NCBI RefSeq assembly: GCF_022808645.1
Contig: NZ_JAKZKT010000041.1
Span: 1 to 35,021, forward strand
DNA from: Bacillus litorisediminis
GTDB lineage: Bacteria; Bacillota; Bacilli; Bacillales; JC228
Direction of reading: 5' to 3'
DNA: 35,021 bases
Positions 1 through 9,214 of this stretch are shown in pieces. Below the pieces are notes generated by a model. The model saw only the letters and a program-made list of their open reading frames with translations, ran no database searches and was not told where the DNA came from. A program made the translations under genes and the position numbers. Position 1 is the stretch's first letter, and each line of letters begins with the position of its first letter.

Positions 1-170
1 TTTCTCTTTTTATCTTTTCCCTTTCTTTTCGGGTATTCCGGTAAGGTGGACTGGTTTATGTACTTTCTAATCGTTTTGCGATCAAAGCCAGTCTCTTCAG
101 CAATAGCGCTAATAGTCCATCCTTTCTGATAAAGTTCTTTAATCATAAAAAATTCCCCTATCTCAATCAT
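1..170 (-). CDS. istA: IS21-family transposase IstA, N-terminal part (cut by window edge)
   Basis: Reading leftwards from an ATG at 170 gives a protein starting MIEIGEFFMIKELYQKGW, followed by a helix-turn-helix stretch (ISAIAEETGFDRKTIRKYI) and a basic PKRKGK tail. This is the typical DNA-binding N-terminus of IS21-family IstA, which binds the repeated element ends and carries a DDE integrase core further on. Only about 56 codons are inside the window; the rest, and the partner ATPase IstB, would lie to the left. The visible part has no stop or frameshift, so the element may be intact. Family assignment rests on this N-terminus and on the adjacent element end with its duplicated CCCCA motifs. 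Confidence 0.8.
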   Translation of the reverse strand, partial: MIEIGEFFMIKELYQKGWTISAIAEETGFDRKTIRKYINQSTLPEYPKRKGKDKKR

Positions 171-263
171 CAATTGTCTCTCCACTCCTAAAAGTTATTG
201 TATCGAGACAATTATCCGTTATTTCTGGGGAATTTTTAACCGTTTATATTGGGGATTTTATCA
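171..263. mobile_element. Terminal region of the IS21-family element
   Basis: Read on the minus strand from 263, the sequence begins TGATAAAATCCCCAATATAA and then repeats a related motif, AAAATTCCCCAGAAATAACG. Two tandem copies of a ~20 bp end motif just inside a TG terminus are characteristic of IS21-family ends. An inverted repeat (ATTGTCTC at 173-180, GAGACAAT at 205-212) sits between the end and the istA start. The exact outer boundary at 263 is inferred from the TG/CA rule; a target duplication cannot be tested because the other end is outside the window. Confidence 0.6.
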
Positions 264-966
264 CCGTTGTTAACAATGACTATGAAACAAAGAAGTACGC
301 AGTTTACACAATACTAGGCTATACCATAGAAGGTAAGAAGGATATTCTAGGTTTATGGTTAAATGAAACCGAAAGTAAGCATAAATGGATGCAAATCTTT
401 GATGAACTTAAAACACGTGGTGTAGAAGACATTTTCTTTCTCTCCATGGATGGTGTTAGTGGTCTGGAAGAAGGAGCACGTGCGATTTTCCCTGACGTAG
501 CTGTATTCGAAATTCGATTAGGTATGTTCCGATAAAGACTACAAGCCTTTTACCGCTGCCTTAAAGAAAGTGTATGGAGCCCCTAGTCTTAAGGAATGTC
601 AGAGTGCGTTTAAATCCTTTTAAAATCAATGGTCTGCTTACCCTGGAGCAGTAGACGTGTGGAAACGAAACTTAACTCATGTGGAACAACTTTTTCGATT
701 ATGGTAGTAACATTCGTTAAATTATGTACACCACTAATGCCGTTGAAAGTATCCACTCTAGCTTTCGAAAAGTCACAAAAAATAGAGCATTCCCCCATGA
801 GAACGCCCTTTTAAAAATATTGTTTTTACGAACAAAAGAATTGGAAAAGAAATGGGAAGGTGGACACATCCAACAATGGGCCATGGTCATGAATCAACTA
901 TTAGTTCACGACCACCTGAAGAAACGTGTGAAGAGATATCTAGAATATCTTACACACTTTTCTTGA
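264..966 (+). pseudogene. IS256-family (Mutator-type) transposase remnant
   Basis: The first frame (266-535) reads NNDYETKKYAVYTILGYTIE and continues to GVEDIFFLSMDGVSGLEEGA, the IS256-type catalytic core region with the second Asp. It then hits a stop at 533. After a frame change the sequence continues KDYKPFTAALKKVYGAPSLK, breaks again near 620, and resumes as IMYTTNAVESIHSSFRKVTK and FPHENALLKILFLRTKELEK, ending with TGA at 964-966. The order matches IS256 transposases, but there are several frameshifts, the usual C-I-V-H-x-I-R segment is largely missing, and the N-terminus is cut off at the IS21 boundary. It cannot encode an active enzyme. Confidence 0.85.
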
Positions 967-984
967 CAAGCCCTCGAGATAATC

Positions 985-2724
985 TTAAGGGTTTGTTTGC
1001 ATTCTTTTTATCCAAGCCTCTTTATCCTCTTCATTAGGTACACCAAGAACTAATAGTCGGCGTGGTCTTGTCATACCCACATACACAATCCTTAATTCTT
1101 CACTGTCTGTTGTCCTTAAACCGTGATTTAAAAGTCTCTTATAAAATGAACCTGTAGCGCCTCTTTGTTTAAGAAGTAAAAGCACAGCTTCAAAGGTTTC
1201 TCCTTTTGTAGTATGAACTGTTCCAGTTCTAAAGTTTAGTTTTTTAACATTATGGAAAGGGTTAAACAATGTATCTAATAAAATATTTCCTTTGTCTTTA
1301 TTAATTTTAAGGGTAGTTTTAAATCTCTTATCTTTAAAGGTATTAATGGTTTGGGCTATCCAATCAGAAACTGAACAATTTGTATTTGGTAGAATGCTTA
1401 TTATATTAATGATTCTTTTTCTGTATTTCGTAAATCCAATTTTTTCTGTAAGTTCCTCCAAGTTACTCTGTGAACAATAGTCAGTTCCAAAAAATATCTT
1501 ATACAGTGCTTTTTCAATAATCTTAAACCCTTCTCTTGGATCTATATTATCATATATATATTTTCCTAGAGCTAACTCTCTTGCAACCATATGACCTGTT
1601 AACCAAGGAGCATCTAAACTTTGTACATAACTCTCCCCCATAATTTGATGATAAATAGATTTGCTTCTATATATAACTGCTACATTTTCTTCATTAATTT
1701 CAATGTGGTGCATTTTACATAATTCTAAAAAATAATCTATTATTTTATTTAAAGAATTTTCATCATAAATTTGAATTATAGGGTCAATATTTATATCCTT
1801 TACATCATCGTTAACTGCAATTGAGGGGTTCTCGAGTGATGATAAAGAATAGGTGAAGTTACAAATTTTTGCTGAACTTCTCCAATTTTCATTTAAAATT
1901 AATGAATTTTCTTCCCATTCATTAAACTTTTGAATAAATAATTCGGGTCTAGCATCATTCCATTCAAAAATGGCTTGATCGGGATCTCCAACCAACATAA
2001 TGTTTTCTAGACCATTTGAGAGTAGTATATCTATTATTTTCATCTGAATTTCTGATGTGTCTTGTGCTTCATCAATAATAAACTGAGGAAATCTGTAAAC
2101 TATAGACTTTGCTATTGAGGGGTATCGTTCAAGTAGTTTTAATGAAATATAATTTGCATCATCCTGTGTTGCATATCCCATTAACCAATACTTCTTCTTT
2201 ACTTGCTCTACATGTTTAACGTGGCCACTTAAAGACCCGTCCTTTTTTTTCCATTTAAAATGAAATTGCTGCATATTAGTAGTTGGAACAAGTTCATCAT
2301 TAATGTTAAAACTAGTTTTATCAAAATATTTATTATAATCCTTTTCATATTTACCGCTTGTCCAATTTCCGTGTGGCTCACCAACTAATGTTGGGCGTAC
2401 ACTACAACCCATTATGTGATGTCCAAATGGCAGAAAAATATACTTATTTATAAAACTGTCTATTGTCCCTAAAAAATGTGGATACTCAATAGGAGTTTTT
2501 ACTCCAAAATTGGCATTTATTTTTTTTTCTATTTCCTTCCAAGCAACATTAGTAAATGAAATTACAGCTATTCCACTATGTCTACTCTTCCAATTTTGAT
2601 AAATATGTGCAAACTTTGCAGATATAGAGTGTGTTTTTCCACTTCCTGGACATGCCCTTACAACACTTTTACCATCCATATCAAATACAATCTTTTTCTG
2701 TAAATCAGACAAACTATTATACAT
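985..2724 (-). CDS. gajB: Gabija-type anti-phage helicase GajB (UvrD/Rep superfamily 1)
   Basis: Superfamily 1 DNA helicase. Visible motifs, numbered from the upstream GTG: Walker A ACPGSGKT (27-34), motif II IIDEAQD, motif III LVGDPDQAIFEW, motif IV ENWRSS, motif V VHTTKGETFEAV, and motif VI IVYVGMTRPRR near the C-terminus. The preceding gene encodes an OLD-family nuclease and its stop codon lies one base before this ATG; that order is the hallmark of Gabija, where GajB is thought to respond to DNA ends and support the GajA complex. I chose the ATG at 2724 because AAAGG lies 8 bases upstream; a GTG at 2733 would overlap gajA by 8 bp. At about 580 residues it is longer than the characterised Bacillus cereus GajB (about 490). 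No frame disruption is seen. Confidence 0.85.
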   Translation of the reverse strand: MYNSLSDLQKKIVFDMDGKSVVRACPGSGKTHSISAKFAHIYQNWKSRHSGIAVISFTNVAWKEIEKKINANFGVKTPIEYPHFLGTIDSFINKYIFLPFGHHIMGCSVRPTLVGEPHGNWTSGKYEKDYNKYFDKTSFNINDELVPTTNMQQFHFKWKKKDGSLSGHVKHVEQVKKKYWLMGYATQDDANYISLKLLERYPSIAKSIVYRFPQFIIDEAQDTSEIQMKIIDILLSNGLENIMLVGDPDQAIFEWNDARPELFIQKFNEWEENSLILNENWRSSAKICNFTYSLSSLENPSIAVNDDVKDINIDPIIQIYDENSLNKIIDYFLELCKMHHIEINEENVAVIYRSKSIYHQIMGESYVQSLDAPWLTGHMVARELALGKYIYDNIDPREGFKIIEKALYKIFFGTDYCSQSNLEELTEKIGFTKYRKRIINIISILPNTNCSVSDWIAQTINTFKDKRFKTTLKINKDKGNILLDTLFNPFHNVKKLNFRTGTVHTTKGETFEAVLLLLKQRGATGSFYKRLLNHGLRTTDSEELRIVYVGMTRPRRLLVLGVPNEEDKEAWIKRMQTNP

Positions 2725-2725
2725 G

Positions 2726-4513
2726 CTATTCACCTTTTACTACCCACTTAATCGCTTCTTTTATATATTCTGGTACTACAAATTCGGAACGTTTTTTTTC
2801 ATCTGTAATTAATTCCATTACCAATCTATGCGCTAGTTCAGACTTAGCTTTGTTACTTTTTACTTTCTCTAAAAAGTTTTTACCAAATTCCTCTAAGGAA
2901 CATCCTTTGTTAATCCTTTTGGCAGCGTTTGGATGCATTTCTTGAAAGATACCTAGCAAAATTTCAGCATTTTTTTCGCTAGCAATAAATAGTTCATATT
3001 CAAAGGTTATGCTTCCAAGCTTTACTTTTAATAAGCCTCCTTCTAAATCTATTGCTTTTTTGGCTCTAGAACTGATTTCCTCGGTTTCTTCATTTCGGTC
3101 ATCATCCGTAAGAATAACACTTCTAATATTTAGTCTTTTATCTTCTTCATCAGAATTAAAAAGTTTCGCAAAATGTTCAAAAGCAACTCCATTAATGTTG
3201 ACTAATTCTATTCCTTTTTTTTCAATATCGTATTCACAATCATCCCCAATCATTTTAGAGAACTGAGCAATTAAAAGAGCCTCAGAAATTCCCTCTACAA
3301 GAATTACTCCGTTTGAAAAGAATAGTTGTGATTTAGTGACATCTAAAAATTTTGATAAATATTTTTTATTGTAATCATCAAGATTAGATTTACTTAATGA
3401 AAGAGAATACACATGATTATTTTGATTTTGGAGAACTATAACGGCATCTAAGTTCGCCTTAGCAGTAATTGTTGGCGAATGTGAACTAACAAAAAGCTGA
3501 ATCCCAAATCCATTTAACTTGTTTAGGTAATTAAAAAGTATATTTTGAAGCTGTGGATGTAAATGTGCCTCAGGTTCTTCAATTAATAATGCTATGTATG
3601 ATTCAGGTTCAATCTCCCTTTTATTTTTTAAATCTCCTAAAACTGTTGCTGTATAAATTAAATTGTTATACCCTAATCCATTCTGAAAAATTTCCAAGAA
3701 CTTTTGCTTAGATTCGTCTCCCTGTAAAGTCCCTTCACTATAAATAGGTATTTGCATTCTTAAATTATCTACAATTCTTTTAAAGTCTAAAGGGAAAAAG
3801 TCTATTTTTACAGATTGCTCTTTTCCAATTAATGATGTTTCTAGCAAATGCTCATTTACTTTTTCTTCACCTAACTTTAATAAGTTAAGCCAATCTTCAT
3901 CTTCACTCAACGTAGAAATAAGTTTACTGGACAATTCCTTACGTTTTTCTTCATCAATAGGATTTCCGTTCTTATCTGTAGTTAAATTAGTGTACAGTTG
4001 ACCAAGTCTATTTCCTCTAGTTGGCCTTAAATTTTGAACAGCATCACGTAGAGCACTTAAATATACTGAATAAATAAGATCTAATACTTCTGGAGTTATT
4101 TGCTGACCCTCCTTTTCACCACCCCAAACTCTGTGTTTAATTTTTTCTATACCGCGTCTCTCCTCTATATAATATTTGAAATGAAGTTGAAGTTCTTGGG
4201 TATTATCTTCATTTTGAACCAGTAATTCATTAAACACTCCAGTCTCTATAGGATTCTCTATTTCAAAAACTAGATGAAATTCAATTTCTTTACTATCTGC
4301 TTCAATGTTATTCTTATCAATATAAAAATCAGATTTTTTTATATAAATATCTCTCCATTGATCACCATATGTAAAACAAATTCGTAGAGCATCAATAATA
4401 GCAGATTTGCCAGTATTGTTTTCACCAATTAAAATATTCAGTCCCCTATTAAATTCTAGCTCTAATTCTTGAATTGCTCTAAAATTTTTAATATAAAACT
4501 TTTTCAAATACAT
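2726..4513 (-). CDS. gajA: Gabija-type nuclease GajA (OLD-family ATPase plus Toprim)
   Basis: A 595-residue protein with an N-terminal ABC-type ATPase split by a dimerisation region and a C-terminal Toprim nuclease. Visible motifs: KNFRAIQELELEF, Walker A GENNTGKS (30-37), Walker B LLIEEPEAHLHPQ (309-321), H-loop FVSSHSP (341-347), then the Toprim motif VILVEGISE with Glu407, the acidic cluster LTDDDR (470-472), Glu507 and Lys557 in KAKSELAHRL. Those acidic residues and the lysine correspond to the metal-binding/catalytic set of OLD and GajA nucleases. Length is close to that of characterised GajA (about 580). It is followed by the UvrD-like helicase with 1 bp spacing. OLD nucleases also occur alone or in other systems; the tandem helicase makes Gabija the best call. 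Confidence 0.87.
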   Translation of the reverse strand: MYLKKFYIKNFRAIQELELEFNRGLNILIGENNTGKSAIIDALRICFTYGDQWRDIYIKKSDFYIDKNNIEADSKEIEFHLVFEIENPIETGVFNELLVQNEDNTQELQLHFKYYIEERRGIEKIKHRVWGGEKEGQQITPEVLDLIYSVYLSALRDAVQNLRPTRGNRLGQLYTNLTTDKNGNPIDEEKRKELSSKLISTLSEDEDWLNLLKLGEEKVNEHLLETSLIGKEQSVKIDFFPLDFKRIVDNLRMQIPIYSEGTLQGDESKQKFLEIFQNGLGYNNLIYTATVLGDLKNKREIEPESYIALLIEEPEAHLHPQLQNILFNYLNKLNGFGIQLFVSSHSPTITAKANLDAVIVLQNQNNHVYSLSLSKSNLDDYNKKYLSKFLDVTKSQLFFSNGVILVEGISEALLIAQFSKMIGDDCEYDIEKKGIELVNINGVAFEHFAKLFNSDEEDKRLNIRSVILTDDDRNEETEEISSRAKKAIDLEGGLLKVKLGSITFEYELFIASEKNAEILLGIFQEMHPNAAKRINKGCSLEEFGKNFLEKVKSNKAKSELAHRLVMELITDEKKRSEFVVPEYIKEAIKWVVKGE

Positions 4514-4604
4514 ATTTTCCCCTCACTTTTTTATTGGTTCTTTTCTAAAACTGTAAGGTAATTCTCTATGGTATCAGCTCTAATGTTATGTAAATTAAAT
4601 ATAT

Positions 4605-6532
4605 TTATTTGTAGGATATGATATCGTACGCCACCTCTGATACTTTTCCTTGCGGTAAAATATAATACGAATTACTTTTTTCAAAGCGCTTTTTAAAATA
4701 ATTGTTTAACTCCAAATCCGTACAAAAAACAAAGCACCCCTTCTGCCCCCGAGTCATAAGCGTACGATACGTATTACAGATGATTTGATCCGCAACTCCT
4801 TTAGCTTTTTCCGGATTTGCCAATGTTTTAATGCCTTTTAAAGATTGATCTGTTTTAGCACGTTTGTTGTAGTCTGTGATGACTTTCCCATTTTCAAATC
4901 TGATGTCTGGACCAATGATTACTCCTACATAGTCAAACTCTAACCCCTGTGCGGTATGGATACATCCCGCTTGATTGACTGAATTCTGATCTATTGCCCA
5001 GATGCTATCTGACAAATTCCAGCTTATTTCAAAATTAAATTCTGATATGATGATTTCTTTATTCTTAACGTTTGTTCGCCCTGCTGTTGGCCACTCCCAA
5101 CAGTAGCCCGCTAACATTCTTGATTTATTATTAATCTGATTTAGTCTTTCGATTTCGTGTAACATGTCATATGGATTGTCATATACGCGAAAGTCATAAT
5201 CGACTCCATAGTAATCGTTATTTGCTGTTTCCCGGATTTGAAGTACATCGTCTAACCATGCAATATAAGCATCGGAACATCACATCGAAATTGAGATACT
5301 AGTTCTCCTTTGATAATTTCGGCATCAAACTCTTTTGCATATTTTTCTATTAAATCGATACTCCCTATATCCTTTAACGTTACCTTTTGATTTTCATCTA
5401 TAAAAAATATCGTGAATTTTGCTGCTTTGATTAATTCTTTTACCTGGTTTTCACCTTGATTCCCATAGAAACCTGATTTCTCATTTAAACGATGGGCTTC
5501 GTCAACTATTAGGACATCGAACTCATTTAATTTTGATTCTGTAAAACTGCCGGAACCTTTAAATAAATTGTCAATTTGTGTTTTTCGAAAAGTCCCTTTT
5601 AATTTAGTTGAGTAAACATCCCTTGGTGCAGAATTTTTAGATACATAAAATGTAACTAGATCTTGATTAGTGAGATTTACTAAAAGGTTAATGGCCATTA
5701 CAGATTTTCCTGTTCCGGGGCCACCCTCAATAACCATTACCTGTTTCTTATCGCTTTTTACGCTTTCTAATGCTAGATGAAATGCCTCTTCATAAAACAC
5801 CTTTTGTTCATCAATCATGATAAATTCTTCTTTACCTTTTAACATACTGGTAAGTGAATCTTGCAATGATTTTGAAGGCCGAATTTTCCCATGTTCAATC
5901 TGATAGATCAGTTTGTTACGATCTCCTTTTCGAACATATTTCTTTATAAAATCCCTTAATTTTTGAATTTCCCCTTTTGTGAAGACTGGAGCTTTTTCCA
6001 AATGCTTCCGATAATGTTCATCGGTTAAAGGATCATTGTCTCCTTTTCTATAATTGTGTAAGTATGCACACGGTTTGAGTTCAATATGTTGTTGTTGAAC
6101 ATTTTCATTAAAATCTCTAATTAACGCAGCATATGACCAGGCTTGGTATGATGGATGAGTAACTTCCCTTTTAGTTCCTCCAAGGATGGTTTTAACTAAT
6201 GCATCTTTACCAGTAATTTTCTCTACATCAGACCATTGTTTTAATTCTACAATTACAACGTGGTCTTGCTTTCCGTCGTTCCCTGCTATTAAAAAATCCA
6301 CACGCTTCGATGTATTAGGTATTTTAAATTCAATAGCAACAGATGCATCATTGGGGATATCCTGATCCTGCATTACGTTAGACATACGTTGGAGGGAATT
6401 CTCCCATGATATTATTTCTTGCTTAGAAGTCCGACCGATCTTTTCTTGATAAGAAGTGTATAAACGTTCAACTAATAATTCATTTGTAACATCAGAGATA
6501 AATTCTGATTTTGTTGCTTCGTAAATGATCAT
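4605..6532 (-). pseudogene. PD-(D/E)XK nuclease-DUF2075 helicase, broken by one frameshift
   Basis: Two consecutive ORFs (5252-6532 and 4605-5165) are parts of one protein. The first part has an N-terminal PD-(D/E)XK-like nuclease signature (Asp79 in KRVDFLIAG, Glu96-x-Lys98 in VIVELKQW), then Walker A GGPGTGKS (270-277) and Walker B LIVDEAHRL (341-349), ending at the SQFRC motif. After a shift of one base the reading continues SDAYIAWLDDVLQIRETAN and runs through YGVDYDFRVYDNPYDMLHEI into the second ORF, which holds HTAQGLEFDYVGVIIG and NTYRTLMTRGQKGCFV, helicase motifs of the DUF2075 family. Restoring one G near 5275-5278 would give about 640 residues. It lies about 90 bp upstream of gajA on the same strand. 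Helicase-nuclease architecture suggests nucleic-acid defence, but no function is known to me. Confidence 0.85.
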
Positions 6533-6726
6533 TTCCTTACAACTCCTAGTCCATTTCTATAATTCTATTATAAAAATAGGTTATAAGGTAAATACAATTA
6601 AAAACCGTTCAAGTGAAAAAAACTAAGCCCTTCTAGCTCTAGTGTTCATCTATACTATAGGGGCTGTAAAATTTTTGACTGACATTAAATTAACTGATTT
6701 GACTTACCAATTTTATTTATTCTTAA
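6533..6726. other. Intergenic spacer with a possible weak terminator
   Basis: No gene seen. On the minus strand AGCCCCTATAG (6655-6665) can pair imperfectly with CTAGAAGGGCT (6626-6636), followed by TTAGTTTTTTT. This is a plausible but weak terminator for the gene ending at 6727. An AT-rich stretch near 6555-6600 may hold the promoter of the helicase gene. Confidence 0.35.
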
Positions 6727-7398
6727 TTATTTTGTTCCAGTTTTAGAATTGTTTAAAATGATATTCCCAACCTTCATTAACTGTTCATGATCATACATTT
6801 CATCAAATTCCAACTTTCGCTTTCCATATTGGATTCGAAGACCTCTCTCTAATAAACCATCCTTAAACCAATTAACATTAATAATAGTTTGATAACGAAA
6901 TTTATCCATAAAATTAAGGTTTTTAGTTAAAAATAAAACTCTTTTATTAGTAGGTAATAAGTATCCTTTTATTTCTTTTTTGCTTGATTTATCATACTTG
7001 CAGAAAATGAATGTCTCTAGTTTCTCATTAGGCTCTAGTACACGATCATAAAGCGATTGAAAAAAATGTTTATTTCTTTTAATTTCATTAAACTCATAAC
7101 TATTATAGCTCTGACTAGTATTTCTCATCAGTTTTGATACAAGTGATTCTATTTCTTTTCTTTCTAGCTCTTCCTTTTCAATCCGCTTTCTTTCTTGTTG
7201 TTCCCGTTGTTGTTGTTTAAGCTGTCTTTGTTCTTCCAGTTTCTTATTTCTTTCTAATTTTCTTTGATGACTGAGTTGCTCTTTTTCGAACCTGTACTTA
7301 GTCACTTTTTCTTTAACAATTAACGGGTCCTCTTTTTTGGTAATCAGCTTTACCATTAAATCTTCGACTTTATAACATAACGTTTTATATATCCCCAT
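6727..7398 (-). CDS. Coiled-coil protein with C-terminal bacterial PH-like domain
   Basis: A 223-residue predicted cytoplasmic protein. Residues ~25-90 are extremely charged (runs of K, E, Q and R such as RQLKQQQREQQERKRIEKEE) and should form a coiled coil. The C-terminal ~110 residues contain EPNEKLETFIFCKYD, GYLLPTNKRVLFLTK and FRYQTIINVNWFKDGLLERG, the strand pattern of YokE-like bacterial PH domains. There is no signal peptide or membrane segment. It lies 12 bp after the gene for a secreted glycine-tyrosine-repeat protein, with a good GGAAG ribosome binding site, so the two are probably co-transcribed. Function unknown; PH-like domains of this type are often adaptor or membrane-proximal modules. 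Confidence 0.75.
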   Translation of the reverse strand: MGIYKTLCYKVEDLMVKLITKKEDPLIVKEKVTKYRFEKEQLSHQRKLERNKKLEEQRQLKQQQREQQERKRIEKEELERKEIESLVSKLMRNTSQSYNSYEFNEIKRNKHFFQSLYDRVLEPNEKLETFIFCKYDKSSKKEIKGYLLPTNKRVLFLTKNLNFMDKFRYQTIINVNWFKDGLLERGLRIQYGKRKLEFDEMYDHEQLMKVGNIILNNSKTGTK

Positions 7399-7410
7399 TC
7401 TAATCTTCCT

Positions 7411-8625
7411 TTACTTAACCATTTTCCTTGCAATATAGAACCTTCTTCCTATCCAACATAATGCAAGTACACTTATACTTCCAGCTAATGTTTTTTGTTG
7501 GGAATTTTGTTCTTCTTCATATTCTTTATAGCCTACTTCGTAATAATGTTTAAATATAGCTTGCCCTTTTTTATATTCTTCTGGAATATTTAAAGGTTCA
7601 CCAGTTTTCCCCAAAGAAAATCCCGCATTTTTAAATTCTTCTACTTCTCTATTAGAAAAAAACCCCTCTTTATACCATTCTCCAAATTTGTCATTATTTA
7701 AATTTGGTTCTTCAAATTCTAACATGGTAAATGCAGCATCGTATCCTTGTTTAAAATAAGTATCCTTCAATTCCTGTTGTGCTTTACTATACCCTTCTTT
7801 ATATGCTTCAACATAAACCTCTTCAAGGTCTTGTGGCGGAGAATGTTTATCTTTCTTACCATCGTTGTAACCTAAACTAAAATACTCCTCTTTTTTGGCT
7901 TCTACTCTTTCATTAACAGCTTTATTAAAACCATCTTCAAAAGCTTTTTTCAAGCTTGGATGAGAAGCATACATTTCTGGTATTTCAATGTTTTCTTGTT
8001 TTTTTCCTAAAGTATAACCTTCATTAGAAGCTTTTGTTTTTTCAGATTCTATTTTTTTCTTGCCTTCTTCGTAACCTTTGTTATACCCATCAGTATAACC
8101 ATGTTTAAACGTATCAGAGCCAGAGTTTGTTGTACTATTTTTAGTAGATTCTAAATATCCATCTTTGAAACCCTGATTATATCCTTCACTTTCACCATTT
8201 GCTCTTTCTTCTTTATCCTGATTAAATTGAATTTGTTCTGGGCTATTATTTATTTTAGTTTTATCGTAACCACTTGGAGGTTCACACGGTATTCCATCGT
8301 CTACGTTACCGTTTCCCCATCCATCTAAATTTTCTGGATCATATGTTGCTGAATATCCCTTCGAATTCCAATAAGCAACAACTTCATCATAAGTTGCAAA
8401 ATCTGAACAATCTTTATCACTGCTAATATTGTTAGCTCCACTTGATGAGGAATTGGAAGATCCTCCTCCATTATGATAATGATAGCCGCTGCATAAACCT
8501 TTTGCCTGGGATTTTTCACTACAATTATGCCCTCCATTTGAATCTGTTCGTCCTGAGTGTGCAGACACAAATGGACTAAATAAAAATGCGAATAATAAAA
8601 TTATAATTACTACTTTCCTACTCAA
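7411..8625 (-). CDS. Secreted/anchored YHYH-motif protein with glycine-tyrosine repeats
   Basis: I chose the TTG at 8625, because AGGGGAG lies 8 bases upstream and it gives a clean signal peptide (MSRKVVIIILLFAFLFSPF then VSA). A GTG at 8643 would add six residues. After the signal peptide comes the YHYH region (HSGRTDSNGGHNC...GYHYHNGG), then an Excalibur-like motif (CSDFATYDEVVAYW...NGNVDDGIPCE) with a possible calcium-binding loop. The remaining ~250 residues repeat a short G-Y/F-x-x-G/A pattern (EGYNQGFKDGY, HGYTDGYNKGYEEGKK, LGYNDGKKD, EAYKEGYSKA, KQGYDAAF). A single hydrophobic segment (SISVLALCWIGRRFYIARK) near the C-terminus, followed by basic residues, suggests membrane anchoring with the repeats outside the cell. 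Function unknown. Confidence 0.75.
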   Translation of the reverse strand: MSRKVVIIILLFAFLFSPFVSAHSGRTDSNGGHNCSEKSQAKGLCSGYHYHNGGGSSNSSSSGANNISSDKDCSDFATYDEVVAYWNSKGYSATYDPENLDGWGNGNVDDGIPCEPPSGYDKTKINNSPEQIQFNQDKEERANGESEGYNQGFKDGYLESTKNSTTNSGSDTFKHGYTDGYNKGYEEGKKKIESEKTKASNEGYTLGKKQENIEIPEMYASHPSLKKAFEDGFNKAVNERVEAKKEEYFSLGYNDGKKDKHSPPQDLEEVYVEAYKEGYSKAQQELKDTYFKQGYDAAFTMLEFEEPNLNNDKFGEWYKEGFFSNREVEEFKNAGFSLGKTGEPLNIPEEYKKGQAIFKHYYEVGYKEYEEEQNSQQKTLAGSISVLALCWIGRRFYIARKMVK

Positions 8626-9173
8626 TGTTGGTTCTCCCCTCACTCTTATTTTTTTATTTATGTATTTATTAATAGGCTAGAATTGATTTTGAGCTTATTT
8701 CGAGTAATGGTATGCTTTCCCTATTACTAAGCAAATAACATTCAATTTACTTACAAATACAGGGAATTAGTAACTGTAAATATATTTTAACTCAATCTCG
8801 AAAATATGGAACTAGAAAGTAGTAAGATTTGTAAGGAAATTATTGAATAAGGGTGAATACAATATTTTCCGAATATTTTATTAGTAACAAAATAATTGAA
8901 TAGATGCTTAAAATTTTTTATGTTCCTCTCATTGGTTCTATACGTGGATAATTCGATTTAACATTTCATAATTTGATATGTAACACAATATTTAATCATT
9001 AACGAAACTGCTTCTCAACAAGTTATTCCTATAATCTGGTTATATGTGTAACTACTTCACCACCTTTTTTATAACCACTAATACTTCATTTCTTACACCA
9101 ATCAACCCACGTTGTAACAAACGTTTTGATAATACGGTTTTACTTTTTTAGTTCACTTTTAATCCTATCCTTT
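8626..9173. other. AT-rich intergenic region, no gene recognised
   Basis: About 550 bp with frequent stops in all frames and no convincing ORF, RNA or repeat. It separates the YHYH gene (whose promoter should lie at its left end) from the catabolic cluster ending at about 9174. It may be a boundary between acquired blocks; I see no direct evidence of an integration site. Confidence 0.5.
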
Positions 9174-9211
9174 ACAAAAAAAGAGAGACTACTACATATT
9201 GATTGTCTCTC
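9174..9211 (-). terminator. Rho-independent terminator, end of the catabolic cluster
   Basis: Read on the minus strand, AGAGAGAC (from 9211) pairs with GTCTCTCT (ending 9182) across a ~14-base loop and is followed by a run of seven T. It terminates the unit that now consists of the flavin reductase gene and the SDR remnants. Confidence 0.75.
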
Positions 9212-9214
9212 TCG

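Noticed and set aside
610-814. Short open frames overlapping on both strands within the transposase remnant
   Set aside because: They are out-of-frame readings of the decayed IS256 gene.
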